The notes below the pieces were generated by a model that was given only the letters and a program-made list of their open reading frames with translations, was not told where the DNA came from and ran no database searches. Shown in pieces: positions 7,541 through 16,408 of a stretch of 64,000 nt of DNA. The first letter of the stretch is position 1; every line of letters starts with the position of its first letter. The stretch is from Rubrivivax sp. (GTDB lineage Bacteria; Pseudomonadota; Gammaproteobacteria; Burkholderiales; Burkholderiaceae_C), in assembly GCA_030653385.1 (NCBI GenBank), contig JAURZM010000047.1, positions 1 to 64,000 of the forward strand, read 5' to 3'. Position numbers and translations under genes: made by a program.

Positions 7541-9886
7541 TCAGGGCACCAGACTCGCTGCATCCATGGCCTGGCCTTCCGGCTTGAGACCGTACCGCCT
7601 GTCGTAGCGCAGTTCGTCAATCAGCAGGTACAGGCCAGGCTGCAGCTCATGCACGTCCCCACGCGCATGCCACACGTTCACCATGTTCTGTCGCACCGTG
7701 ACCGTGTATCGCTGCAGTTTGCGCAGCAGCCAGCGGTCGGTGTCGCCGCGGCGAAGGCTGGCGATCAGTGGCGCGGTATCGGTGGCATCGGCCCCGTCGC
7801 TCGTGTAGGGCACGATCACGGTCGCTTGCTGTGCGTCATCGACGAGCTTGAACTTGTCTGCAGCGGTACGGAACGCCATCGCGAAGTCACCGCGATTGCG
7901 CAGGTCATCGACGATGCCGCGCTTGTCGCGGCTGGGGAAGCCTGCGTAGTAGAGCGGGAAGTAGCGTTCAAAGGCAGCAGGCGCCAGGGCATCGGACAGA
8001 CCGAGTGCCAGGGTGCTGCGGGTCGCATCAATGCCTGCTCGCACCTGGGTCAGCGGTGCAGGCACCTTGCGCACGAAGACGAACACCTGGCCTTTTGCTT
8101 GCAGTCCTTCGCGGTTGCAGCGCCCGGCCGCCTGGGCAATGGAGTCGAGACCGGCGAGTGCGCGAAACACCACCGGGAAGTCGATGTCCACGCCAGCCTC
8201 GATCAGCTGCGTGCTGACCAGGCGAAGCGGGCGCCCGTCTGTGCCTGCTCGGCGGTCTGCAAGTCGTTGGCGGACGTGCCGGATGATGTCTGCACGGTGT
8301 TGACCGCACATCGCGGCCGACAGGTGCAGCGTCTCTTCCGTGCCGATGGCGTCGAGTGCGGTCACGATCTCAAAGGCATCGTTGCGGGTGTTGACGATGG
8401 TCAGCACGCATTCATGCACCGCGATTCGTTGCGCCAGTTCCGGTGTGGGCTGCACGGCCTGCAGATCGTCCGGCCATTCGATGTGCACCCGCTTCAGTTG
8501 AGTGAACAGTGCTGCTTCGTTGTCGATGATGGCTGTGGGCTGCGGCAGCCCGCGCAGGTCTTGTCGGCGATCAAAGCGTTGCATGTCGCCCAGCGCGGGC
8601 TGTGTCGCCGTGCACAGCAGGAGTGTGACGCCATAGTGGCTGACCAGGACGTTGAGGGTGTCGAGGATGGGTTGCAGGAAGTCCGGTGGCAGCAGTTGTG
8701 CTTCGTCGAGCACGATCACACTGCCTGCGAGGCGATGCAACTTCCGGCAGCGAGAGGTACGGGCCGCGAACAGCGACTCGAACAACTGAACATTGGTTGT
8801 GACGATCAGCGGAGCGTCCCAGTTTTCGCAGGCCAGGCGGCTGCGCGCCGTGTCGTCACGTTCGTCACCTTCGGCCTGGCTGTGGTGCTCGACCACGGCA
8901 TCTGGCCCGAAGATCTGGCCAAACACATCTGAGGTCTGCTCGATGATGCTGGTGTAGGGAATGGCGTAGATCACTCTTTGCTTGCCGTGGTGAACGGCAT
9001 GCCGCAAGGCGAAGGCCAACGATGACAAGGTCTTGCCTCCGCCGGTGGGAACGGTCAGTGTGAAGACGCCTGGCGGTGCCGTGGCCTTGTTGCAGCACAG
9101 TTTCAAAACCTCAGCGCGCGCGTGCATCACCGGGTCGTCGCTCCGCCCGCTGATTGCTACGGTGGCCGCCTTCTTGGCCAGGTGATTGTCAAGTTGCTGC
9201 TGGTACCAGCCGAGCGGCTGACAGCCTTGCCGCTGAACGCTGCGCTTGGCGTTCATGAAGGCCTCGGTATCGAGAAAGTCCGCGTCCACCAAGGCAGAGA
9301 ACAGCATGCGCACCCACAGCGACCATGCCAAGGGATTGCCTTCCTGCACGCCGGGGATTGCGCTGCATGCCGCCCGGAATTCGAAGTCCGCAGGCAAAGC
9401 CAGCAACTCGGGTGCCACCGCGTGGCAAGCACTCAGCGCTTGTGCGTATTCCGTTTCGCTGGCCTGCGCGCCAGTGCCCAGCAGGCGGGTATCGAGGCCA
9501 GCAGTCCAGTCTGCAAGGCCAGTGTGGTGCCCTGCGATCACGTAGGCGATGGGCCTGGCAACCAAAGCGCCGGCGCGCCCGTAGGTCTGTTCAAAGAGAC
9601 GAAGCGCGTGCAACGCGCCGGCTGCGGAGTGGGTCTTGTCGCTGCTGGCCGGCAGCTTGCCCTCGATGTGCGCGTCATTGACGAGCCGGATGTACTGCTG
9701 AAATCCGGGTCTGAACTTGCCGAGGTCGTGCCAGAGGCCTGCGATCCGAGCCCAGTCCGCGCCCCAACCCTGAGCGGAAGTGCCGGCTGTGCTCGCAACC
9801 GCATTGAGGTGGTCCACCAAGACATGCGAACGCGTCAATGCCGAGCCAGTCTCGGTGTGCGTGTGCGCCAGGAAGTCTTGTGTCAC
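7541..9886 (-). CDS. cas3: CRISPR-associated helicase-nuclease Cas3
   Basis: From the GTG at 9886 the protein has 781 residues. An N-terminal HD nuclease (LWHDLGKF at about 52-58, then a HSAAGALHALR segment and GHHTGL) is followed by a superfamily 2 helicase with VPTGGGKT (Walker A), DEAQ (motif II) and QAAGRCNREG (motif VI). Cas3 unwinds and degrades DNA bound by Cascade. The ORF track runs to 10039, but that end overlaps the regulator gene and translates to an unlikely Trp/Arg-rich sequence. The GTG at 9886 is the nearest usable in-frame start I found, although it has no clear ribosome site. Confidence 0.95.
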   Translation of the reverse strand: MTQDFLAHTHTETGSALTRSHVLVDHLNAVASTAGTSAQGWGADWARIAGLWHDLGKFRPGFQQYIRLVNDAHIEGKLPASSDKTHSAAGALHALRLFEQTYGRAGALVARPIAYVIAGHHTGLADWTAGLDTRLLGTGAQASETEYAQALSACHAVAPELLALPADFEFRAACSAIPGVQEGNPLAWSLWVRMLFSALVDADFLDTEAFMNAKRSVQRQGCQPLGWYQQQLDNHLAKKAATVAISGRSDDPVMHARAEVLKLCCNKATAPPGVFTLTVPTGGGKTLSSLAFALRHAVHHGKQRVIYAIPYTSIIEQTSDVFGQIFGPDAVVEHHSQAEGDERDDTARSRLACENWDAPLIVTTNVQLFESLFAARTSRCRKLHRLAGSVIVLDEAQLLPPDFLQPILDTLNVLVSHYGVTLLLCTATQPALGDMQRFDRRQDLRGLPQPTAIIDNEAALFTQLKRVHIEWPDDLQAVQPTPELAQRIAVHECVLTIVNTRNDAFEIVTALDAIGTEETLHLSAAMCGQHRADIIRHVRQRLADRRAGTDGRPLRLVSTQLIEAGVDIDFPVVFRALAGLDSIAQAAGRCNREGLQAKGQVFVFVRKVPAPLTQVRAGIDATRSTLALGLSDALAPAAFERYFPLYYAGFPSRDKRGIVDDLRNRGDFAMAFRTAADKFKLVDDAQQATVIVPYTSDGADATDTAPLIASLRRGDTDRWLLRKLQRYTVTVRQNMVNVWHARGDVHELQPGLYLLIDELRYDRRYGLKPEGQAMDAASLVP

Positions 9887-9935
9887 GGGCGTTTGGCGTT
9901 TGTTCGATTCGTGCGTATGGTCCCACTCTTCAGGC

Positions 9936-10934
9936 TCATGGCGTGACCCTGCCGCCCAGCTTCTCCACTCCCGCCCGCAGTTTCTCCGCCACCACTTCCC
10001 GCAGCGCCTTAGGCCCCAGCACCGCCACCTCCGGCACATGGCGCAAGATGTCCATCACCAGCTCGCGCGGGTCGGCGTAGGGCAGCTCCAGCAGGTAGCT
10101 GCCGTCCGTTTCGAAGCGCCCACGCTGGTTCGGGTGCCAACTCTCCGCCGCCACCCATCGCGCGCGCTCGGCGCTGAAACGCAGCCGCGCCCAGCACACA
10201 CGGCGGCCGGCAAAGATGCCGTAGCCGGCGCCCAGCACCTCGTCCAGTTCGCCGTCGGGCACGTCGATGGCTTGCGCTTTCAGCACGCTGGCACTGCGAA
10301 TGGCATCGACGGCAAAGCTGCGCAGGCCGCGCGCCTTGTGGCACCAGGCGTCCAGGTACCAGTTGTCGCGGTAGTGCACCAGGCGTTGCGGTGAGACCTC
10401 CCGCTCCTGTGTCAGGTTGCGCCCGCGCCCGTGGTAGCTGATCTGCAGCCTTCTTCTGCTCAGCAGCGCCGAGCCCACGGCTTGGAAGTGGGGCAGGTGC
10501 AGTGGCCGCGCGCCTACGGTTTGCACGCGGATGCGCCGCACGACTTCAACACCCGCGCTGGCGCTGGCACCGCTGCCCAGCAGTTGGGTGAGGCGCGCGG
10601 CCAGCGGTGCGATGTGCGGCCCCAGCAAGCCACCGCTGTCCAGGTGCGCCAGCAGGTGCTGCATGGTCAGCAGGGCATGGATTTCTTCGGCCGTGAACCA
10701 CAGTCCGGGCAGTTCGTACTGGGTGCCGGGCAACTGGGCTGCCGAGTCCAGCCGCCACCCGACCTGCTCTCGGTCCCACACCACGGGGGCGTTCATGCGT
10801 TCGCGCAGGTGCGCGATGTCGCGCTTCAACGTGGCTGGGGATACACCCAGATGGTTCAGCAGTTGGGCTTTGTCCAGGCAGCGACCGGTGTCTAGCTGCT
10901 GCTTGATCTTGTAGAGACGCTCGGCTTGCCCCAC
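9936..10934 (-). CDS. HTH/WYL-domain transcriptional regulator (YafY type)
   Basis: The 332-residue protein has an N-terminal DeoR-like winged helix (QLLNHLGVSPATLKRDIAHLRERM, about 24-47) and a C-terminal WYL domain (DNWYLDAWCHKARGLRSFAVDAI) plus a WCX-like tail. WYL domains bind nucleic-acid or small-molecule ligands, and such regulators often accompany CRISPR and other phage-defence loci. The GTG start at 10934 has AGGGAG six bases upstream. The gene lies first in the cas direction, 49 bases before cas3, so it probably controls the locus and itself. Confidence 0.92.
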   Translation of the reverse strand: MGQAERLYKIKQQLDTGRCLDKAQLLNHLGVSPATLKRDIAHLRERMNAPVVWDREQVGWRLDSAAQLPGTQYELPGLWFTAEEIHALLTMQHLLAHLDSGGLLGPHIAPLAARLTQLLGSGASASAGVEVVRRIRVQTVGARPLHLPHFQAVGSALLSRRRLQISYHGRGRNLTQEREVSPQRLVHYRDNWYLDAWCHKARGLRSFAVDAIRSASVLKAQAIDVPDGELDEVLGAGYGIFAGRRVCWARLRFSAERARWVAAESWHPNQRGRFETDGSYLLELPYADPRELVMDILRHVPEVAVLGPKALREVVAEKLRAGVEKLGGRVTP

Positions 10935-11009
10935 CTCGAACTCCCTACTTGCCCATGTGCTGTCATCCTAACGTGGCGCGTGAGCAGGGACAGGACGAAG
11001 CGCGGCAAC

Positions 11010-12014
11010 CTATTCCGGCTCGATCTTCGCCGCCCGGATGACATCGCCCCAGCGCTTGATCTCGCTGGCCAGCAGCGCCTGCAATTCGGCCGCGCTGCTG
11101 CCCTGCAGTCGCATGCCCAACTTGCCCAGCTTGGCCTGCACCTCGGGCGAGGCGACGGCTTCACGTGCGGCACGGCCCAGCTTGTCCAGCACGTCGGCCG
11201 GTGTGCCAGCCGGTGCGGCCAACGCGTTCCAGCTGGCCACGTTGTAGCCGGCCACACCGGCCTGCATCACGGTAGGCACCTCGGGCAGCGCCGGGTTGCG
11301 TTTGTCGGACGACACCGCCAGCGCCTTGATCACCCCCGCGCTGACCTGCGGCACCATCGGGCCGACGATCTCGAAGGCGATGTCGATCTCGCCGGCACGC
11401 AGGGCCGTCAGCACCGCCGGGCTGCCTTTGTAGGGCACTGTCAGCACGTCGATGCCGGCCACAGTTTCAAACAGCTTGGCGCTCAGGTGCTGCGTGCTGC
11501 CCGGTGCGATGGTGCCCACGTTCAGCTTGCCAGGGTTGGCCCTGGCGTGGGTCAGCACGTCCTGCAGCGTGGCGAACCTCGAGTTGCCGGTCACGAAGAC
11601 GCCGATGTCAAAGTAGCCCAGCGTGCTGATGGGCGCGAAGTCCTTCTGCGCGTCGAAGGGCAGCTTCTTGAACAGGCCCACGCTGACCGCGTTGCCGTTG
11701 CTCATCAAGAGCAGCGTGTGGCCGTCGGGCCGCGCCGTGGCCACCGCCTGGCTGGCCACGATGCTGCCGGCGCTGGGCTTGTTTTCCACCACCACGGGCT
11801 GGCCCAGGCTCTTGCTCATGTGCTCGGCCACGGCACGGGCCGTCAGGTCGGCGATGCCACCCGGGCCGAAGGGCACCAGCAGCATGATCGGTTTGTCTGG
11901 GAAGCGGGACTGCGACCCTGCAGCAGCGGGGGCCAGGCTGGTGGCTGCGCCGGCCAGCGCCAGCAGCATGTGGCGGCGCGTCGGCAAGGTTCGGGGCGTT
12001 TTCATGCGCGGCAT
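11010..12014 (-). CDS. Bug/TctC-family solute-binding receptor
   Basis: The 334-residue protein has a signal peptide (TRRHMLLALAGAATSLAPAAAG) and the Bug-family pattern RFPDKPIMLLVPFGPGGIADLTAR, then VPYKGSPAVLTALRAGEID and a PEVPTVMQAG segment. Bug proteins bind carboxylates in the periplasm, usually for TctAB transporters. None of the partner genes is nearby, as is common for the expanded Bug families of Burkholderiales. Ligand unknown. Either ATG 12014 or ATG 12005 could be used. Confidence 0.93.
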   Translation of the reverse strand: MPRMKTPRTLPTRRHMLLALAGAATSLAPAAAGSQSRFPDKPIMLLVPFGPGGIADLTARAVAEHMSKSLGQPVVVENKPSAGSIVASQAVATARPDGHTLLLMSNGNAVSVGLFKKLPFDAQKDFAPISTLGYFDIGVFVTGNSRFATLQDVLTHARANPGKLNVGTIAPGSTQHLSAKLFETVAGIDVLTVPYKGSPAVLTALRAGEIDIAFEIVGPMVPQVSAGVIKALAVSSDKRNPALPEVPTVMQAGVAGYNVASWNALAAPAGTPADVLDKLGRAAREAVASPEVQAKLGKLGMRLQGSSAAELQALLASEIKRWGDVIRAAKIEPE

Positions 12015-12110
12015 GCTACGCGTCAGAGGCCGCCATGACGGCTCACTTTCAGGCGAGGTGCGAAGATTGCTTGCGCCGTGCGCAACCCAACTTTCCTGCA
12101 GAGGTCAAAC

Positions 12111-13574
12111 GTGGCAAAAGTTTCCCCGGGCGTCGGCCCGCGTTTCCCGCAGGTCGTGGTGCTCTTCGGCGCTACCGGTGACCTGGCGCGGCGCAAGCTG
12201 CTGCCCGGCCTGTACCACCTGGCCACTTCGGGCTTCATCCCGGCCTGCCGCATCGTGGGCGTGTCGCTGGATGAACTGGATGCCGATGGCTTTCGCCAGG
12301 CCGCCCGCAGCGCGCTGGACGAATTCGGCAAGCGCAAGCCCACCGACACCAGCTGGCAGGCCTTTGCACAAGGCCTGGACTACGTGCCGCTGTCGGCCGG
12401 TGCCCAAGCCTTGAAGGCCGCCGTGGAGCGTGCAGAGGCCAGCATCGGCGCCGAGTGCCGCCGCCTGCATTACCTGAGCGTGCCGCCCAGCGCGGCGCTG
12501 TCGGCGGTGCAACTGCTGGGCCAGGCCGGCCTGGTGGAGCGCAGCCGCATCGTGATGGAAAAACCTTTCGGCACCGACCTGGCCAGCGCCGTCACGTTGA
12601 ACCGCCAGCTGCACGGGGTGTTTGCCGAAGACCAGATCTTCCGCATCGACCACTTCCTGGGCAAGGAGCCGGCGCAGAACATCCTGGCCTTCCGTTTTGC
12701 CAACGGCCTGTTCGAGCCCATCTGGAACCGCAACTTCATCGACCACGTGCAGATCGACGTGCCCGAAACCCTGGGCCTGGGCCAGCGCAGTGCCTTCTAC
12801 GAACAGACCGGGGCTTACCGCGATATGGTGGTGACGCACCTGTTCCAGATCCTGGCCTTCATGGCCATGGAGCCACCCACGGCGCTGGAGCCGGCGCCCA
12901 TCAGCGAAGAAAAGAACAAGGTCTTCCGCAGCATGCTGCCCATTCGGCCGTCGGATGTGGTGCGCGGGCAGTACAACGGTTACCGCGAAGAGCCGGGTGT
13001 GGACGCCGAAAGCGAAACCGAAACCTTCATCGCGCTGAAGTGTTTCATCGACAACTGGCGCTGGGCCGGCGTGCCGTTTTTCCTGCGCACCGGCAAACGC
13101 CTGGCCGAGGGCCAGCGCATCATCAGCATCGCGTTTCGCGAGCCGCCCAAGAGCATGTTTCCGGCCGGCTCGGGTGTGGGTGCACAAGGCCCCGACCACC
13201 TGACCTTCGACCTGGCCGACGCGTCGAAGATGAGCTTGTCCTTCTACGGCAAACGCCCCGGCCCGGGCATGCGGCTGGACAAGCTGAGCCTGCAGTTTGC
13301 GATGCACGACACCGGCATGCAGGACGATGTGCTGGAAGCCTATGAACGGCTGATTCTGGACGCCATGCGCGGCGACCACACGCTCTTCAACACCGCCGAG
13401 GGCATCGAGAGGTTGTGGCAGGTGTCGATTCCGCTGCTCGAGTCGCCACCGCCGGTGCGCCTGTACCCGGCAGGCAGCTGGGGGCCCAAATCCATTCACC
13501 AGCTGATTGCACCGCACGCCTGGCGGTTGCCCTTCGAACGTGCCTGGCGCAAACCCAACCAGCTGGGCGGTTGA
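12111..13574 (+). CDS. zwf: Glucose-6-phosphate 1-dehydrogenase
   Basis: The protein carries the NADP-binding [16 protein letters not shown] near its N-terminus, EKPFGTDL, and the active-site motif [14 protein letters not shown]. It oxidises glucose 6-phosphate to 6-phosphogluconolactone, supplying NADPH and feeding the Entner-Doudoroff or pentose phosphate route. The track starts at a GTG at 12078. The GTG at 12111 is better because GAGG lies six bases upstream and the resulting 487 residues fit the family. It stands alone, without pgl or edd beside it, and is divergent from the Bug gene. Confidence 0.96.
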   Translation: MAKVSPGVGPRFPQVVVLFGATGDLARRKLLPGLYHLATSGFIPACRIVGVSLDELDADGFRQAARSALDEFGKRKPTDTSWQAFAQGLDYVPLSAGAQALKAAVERAEASIGAECRRLHYLSVPPSAALSAVQLLGQAGLVERSRIVMEKPFGTDLASAVTLNRQLHGVFAEDQIFRIDHFLGKEPAQNILAFRFANGLFEPIWNRNFIDHVQIDVPETLGLGQRSAFYEQTGAYRDMVVTHLFQILAFMAMEPPTALEPAPISEEKNKVFRSMLPIRPSDVVRGQYNGYREEPGVDAESETETFIALKCFIDNWRWAGVPFFLRTGKRLAEGQRIISIAFREPPKSMFPAGSGVGAQGPDHLTFDLADASKMSLSFYGKRPGPGMRLDKLSLQFAMHDTGMQDDVLEAYERLILDAMRGDHTLFNTAEGIERLWQVSIPLLESPPPVRLYPAGSWGPKSIHQLIAPHAWRLPFERAWRKPNQLGG

Positions 13575-13590
13575 CGCCCTGGAGCCGCAG

Positions 13591-14115
13591 ATGAGTGAAG
13601 TGACCGTGTGGCGTGCCAGCGCCGAAGAAGCTGCCGCGCAGGTGCCAGCGCTGGCCGATGTGTTGATCGACTGTGTGCACGGCGGTGCGTCGGTCAGCTT
13701 CATGGCGCCGCTGCCGCAAGACAAGGCGCTGGGCTTCTGGCGCGATGTGGCCGACGGTGTGGCGCGTGGTGAAAGGGCCCTGCTGCTGGCCGCCGACAGC
13801 AGCGGCCAGTTGCTGGGCACCGTGCAGCTGGTGCTGGCCCAGCCCGACAACCAGCCCCACCGCGCTGACGTGGCCAAGATGCTGGTGCACCGCCGTGCGC
13901 GCCGTCAGGGCGTAGCCGCACAGCTGATGGCGGCCGTGGAGGACGTGGCGCGCGCCGAGGGCAAGACCGTGCTGGTGCTGGACACCGTGACCGGCGGCGA
14001 CGCCGAACGCCTGTACGCCCGTGCCGGCTGGCAGCGGGTGGGCAGCGTGCCCGACTACGCGCTGATGCCGGACGGGGTGCTGTGCGCGACGACGTTTTTC
14101 TTCAAGCGGACGTGA
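13591..14115 (+). CDS. GNAT-family N-acetyltransferase
   Basis: From the ATG at 13591 the product has 174 residues. The acetyl-CoA-binding motif A is clear in KMLVHRRARRQGVAAQLMAAVE (RRQGVA as the R/QxxGxG/A loop), followed by LVLDTVTGGDAERLYARAGWQRVG, typical of the C-terminal half. The substrate is not indicated. The gene follows zwf by 16 bases and may be cotranscribed. The track start at 13507 lies inside zwf and was rejected. Confidence 0.9.
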   Translation: MSEVTVWRASAEEAAAQVPALADVLIDCVHGGASVSFMAPLPQDKALGFWRDVADGVARGERALLLAADSSGQLLGTVQLVLAQPDNQPHRADVAKMLVHRRARRQGVAAQLMAAVEDVARAEGKTVLVLDTVTGGDAERLYARAGWQRVGSVPDYALMPDGVLCATTFFFKRT

Positions 14116-14147
14116 AAACGCGCGTGAGTTCAACAGGCAAGCCGCAG

Positions 14148-14184
14148 TGCTATCGATGACTTCGTTGATAGCATTGACTATAAT
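14148..14184 (+). promoter_or_regulatory. Promoter and FitAB-type operator upstream of fitA
   Basis: TGCTATCG and TGATAGCA form an inverted repeat at 14148-14173, immediately followed by a perfect -10 hexamer TATAAT at 14179-14184. From memory, gonococcal FitAB binds TGCTATCA/TGATAGCA half-sites, so the match supports autorepression of this module. A binding complex here would cover the RNA polymerase site. The -35 is weak, as expected for a tightly controlled promoter. Confidence 0.75.
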
Positions 14185-14210
14185 GTGCGATCACTGCTGG
14201 AACTGCTTCC

Positions 14211-14528
14211 ATGGCCACCCTGACCATCCGCGATCTCGACGACGCGCTCAAGCAAAGCCTGCGCATTCGCGCCGCCCACCGCAACCGGTCGATGGAAGAA
14301 GAAGCGCGCCAGATTCTTCGTGCCGCGCTGACTGACGTGTCAACGCCAGGCCCCGATCTGGCCCAACGTATCCGGGCCCGCTTTTCTGGCCTGGGCGACA
14401 TCACTCTGCCGATGGCTGAACGCGAGCCCGTCCGCCCTCCGCCGACCCCGGACTTGCCTGCCGCGCGAACCGTGGTCGCTCGTGCCCTTGGCAAGCGCTC
14501 GCGGCCGGCCCCCAAGCGAAAAGCGTGA
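14211..14528 (+). CDS. fitA: FitA-like ribbon-helix-helix antitoxin
   Basis: The 105-residue protein opens with MATLTIRDLDDALKQSLRIRAAHRNRSMEEEAR, the ribbon-helix-helix pattern of FitA/Phd-like antitoxins that bind DNA as dimers and neutralise VapC/FitB toxins through their C-terminal tail. The tail here is Arg/Pro-rich and longer than in the shortest family members. It overlaps the toxin gene by four bases (GTGA), and an operator with the expected half-sites lies upstream. Confidence 0.9.
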   Translation: MATLTIRDLDDALKQSLRIRAAHRNRSMEEEARQILRAALTDVSTPGPDLAQRIRARFSGLGDITLPMAEREPVRPPPTPDLPAARTVVARALGKRSRPAPKRKA

Positions 14529-14953
14529 AGACACTGCTCGACACGAACGTGTTGTCGGAGCTTTTGCGTGCACAGCCCGCTGCAGCCGTGCTGGCCTGGT
14601 TCGCGGCCCGACCGCCGGAGCAGTTGTTCGTCAGTGCCGTCACGCAGGCCGAGATGCTGCTGGGTGCTCGCCTTCTGGCCCCTGGCAAGAGGCGCCAACA
14701 GCTGCAAGGGGCGCTGGACGCCATGTTCCGAGACGATTTCGGCGCGCGAGTGCTTGCCTTCGATAGCGCCGCGGCGCTTGTCTACGCCGACTTGGTGGCC
14801 GGGCGGCGCGGCGCAGGTCGCCCGATCTCGCAGTTCGACGCGCAGATTGCCGCTATTGCACTCAGCCGCGACGCCGGTGTGGCCACGCGCAATGTGGCCG
14901 ATTTCCAAGGCTGCGGGCTGGTCGTCACCAACCCTTGGGAACCGGACGTTTGA
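14525..14953 (+). CDS. fitB: FitB/VapC-type PIN-domain toxin ribonuclease
   Basis: The 142-residue PIN domain shows the acidic set expected for magnesium binding: Asp in LLDTNVLSEL, Glu in SAVTQAEMLLG, Asp in SQFDAQIAAIA and Asp in VATRNVADF. VapC/FitB toxins cut RNA, often tRNA or rRNA. The GTG start overlaps the fitA stop, and the protein is full length, so the module looks intact. Confidence 0.93.
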   Translation: MKTLLDTNVLSELLRAQPAAAVLAWFAARPPEQLFVSAVTQAEMLLGARLLAPGKRRQQLQGALDAMFRDDFGARVLAFDSAAALVYADLVAGRRGAGRPISQFDAQIAAIALSRDAGVATRNVADFQGCGLVVTNPWEPDV

Positions 14954-14968
14954 AAGCGCGACGCAGAC

Positions 14969-15598
14969 TCACGCTGCCTTGGTGGCCTCTTCCACACTCC
15001 GCAGCTTGTCCTTGCCGAAGTACATCTCACCCCCGACGAAGAAGGTCGGCGAGCCAAAGGCGCCGCGGTCGTGGGCAGCCTGGGTGTTGGCCAACAAGCG
15101 GGCTTTCACTTCGGGCAGCTGCGAGGCCTGCATCAGCGCCTGGGCATCCAGCCCCGCTTCGGACAGGGTGGTGGCCACGGTGGCCGGGTCGTCCATCTTC
15201 AGACCCCGTTCCCACATGGCCGCGAAGACGGTGTCCACGTAGCGCTCGAAACAGCCCAGTTGCTGCGCCGCCACCGCGCCGCGCATGACTTGCAGCGTGT
15301 TCACCGGGAAATGCGGGTTCATGCGGAACTGCGTCAGACCGTGGCGCTGGATGAAGCGCTGCATTTCCAGCTGTTCATAGGCCAGCTTGTTGGGGATCTG
15401 CGCAAAGGCTTCGATGGGCGAACGGTTGTTGGCCAGCTTGAACAGGCCGCCCAGCAGGATGGGTTCGTAGACGAAGTGTGTGCCGGTGCGGGCTGCGATG
15501 GCCGGCAGCACCCGATGGCACAGGTAGGCGTTGGGGCTGCCGAAGTCGAACAGGAACTGCGCTGTTTTGTGGTCTGTCTTGGGGTCTGTCGTGTTCAT
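14969..15598 (-). CDS. DsbA-fold 2-hydroxychromene-2-carboxylate isomerase-like protein
   Basis: About 209 residues with FLFDFGSPNAYLCHRVLPAI near the N-terminus and GAFGSPTFFVGGEMYFGKDKL near the C-terminus, the pattern of HCCA isomerases and kappa-class GST relatives. These have a DsbA fold with Ser in place of the redox Cys pair and use glutathione to isomerise aromatic catabolites. The start may be ATG 15598 or a GTG at 15607 that overlaps the SDR stop. It ends an apparent four-gene operon, but the window shows no naphthalene-type pathway, so the real substrate is open. Confidence 0.85.
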   Translation of the reverse strand: MNTTDPKTDHKTAQFLFDFGSPNAYLCHRVLPAIAARTGTHFVYEPILLGGLFKLANNRSPIEAFAQIPNKLAYEQLEMQRFIQRHGLTQFRMNPHFPVNTLQVMRGAVAAQQLGCFERYVDTVFAAMWERGLKMDDPATVATTLSEAGLDAQALMQASQLPEVKARLLANTQAAHDRGAFGSPTFFVGGEMYFGKDKLRSVEEATKAA

Positions 15599-15603
15599 GG
15601 TGT

Positions 15604-16332
15604 TCACCAGCTCTCCATCCAGGGCCGCAGTTCGGTTTCGTGGGTCCAGGCGTCGCGCGGCTGCTGGTGGATGTGCCAGTAGGCGTCGGCGATGTGGTCA
15701 GGGCTCAGGATGCCCTGCTGTTCCTTCAGCGCGTAGCGTTCGGGGAAGTTGCTGCGGATGAATTCGGTGTCGATGGCGCCATCGATGATCGGGTGCGCGA
15801 CGTGGATGCCCTTGGGCCACAGCTCGCGCGCCATGCTCTGGGCCAGAGCGCGCAAGGCGTGTTTGGCGCCCGCAAAGGCCGCAAAACCTTCGCGGCCGCG
15901 CAGGCTGGCCGTGGCGCCGGTGAAGATGATGGTGCCGCGGCCGCGTGGCAGCATGGCCTTGGCCACTTCGCGGCCCATCAGGAAGCCGCCGAAACAGGCC
16001 ATCTCCCACACCTTGGTGTAGACCCGCGCCGTGGTGTCGGTGATGCCGAAGCGCACATTGGCGCCGATGTTGAACACCGCCACTTCGATGGGTGCGATGT
16101 CGCGTTCGATGGTCTGCACCAGCGCCACCGTCTCGTCTTCCTGGCGTGCGTCGCTGCCAAAACCGTGCGCTTCGCCGCCGTCGGCACGGATCTGCTGCAG
16201 CAGCGGCTCCAGCTTGTCGGCGCTGCGGCGTGTGACGCAGGCGATGTAGCCCTCACGCGCAAAGCGCCGTGCCACCGCGCCGCCGGTGGCGTCGCCCGCA
16301 CCGATCACGAGGATGGCCTTCGGTGTGTTCAT
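15604..16332 (-). CDS. Short-chain dehydrogenase/reductase-like protein with Phe at the catalytic Tyr position
   Basis: From ATG 16332, which has GGAG shortly upstream, the protein has 242 residues. The dinucleotide loop is GAGDATGGAVA and the NAG-equivalent is NIGANVRF. The catalytic region reads GATASLRGREGFAAFAGAKHAL, so the usual YxxxK is FxxxK while Ser and Lys remain. Either the enzyme uses another acid/base or it is not a classical reductase. It sits 5 bases from the isomerase gene and 76 bases after the CoA-transferase gene. The longer ORF in the track (to 16446) overlaps its neighbour and is not supported. Confidence 0.88.
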   Translation of the reverse strand: MNTPKAILVIGAGDATGGAVARRFAREGYIACVTRRSADKLEPLLQQIRADGGEAHGFGSDARQEDETVALVQTIERDIAPIEVAVFNIGANVRFGITDTTARVYTKVWEMACFGGFLMGREVAKAMLPRGRGTIIFTGATASLRGREGFAAFAGAKHALRALAQSMARELWPKGIHVAHPIIDGAIDTEFIRSNFPERYALKEQQGILSPDHIADAYWHIHQQPRDAWTHETELRPWMESW

Positions 16333-16408
16333 GCGGTCTCCTTGTCGTTGTAGCCGCCCATGAAAAAAACGTCCGGCGCGTGTTTGCCGCCTTGCACCTG
16401 CGGCACTG

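Noticed and set aside
9887-10039. Upstream extension of cas3 in the ORF track
   Set aside because: It overlaps the WYL gene, has no supported start and reads as Trp/Arg-rich nonsense.
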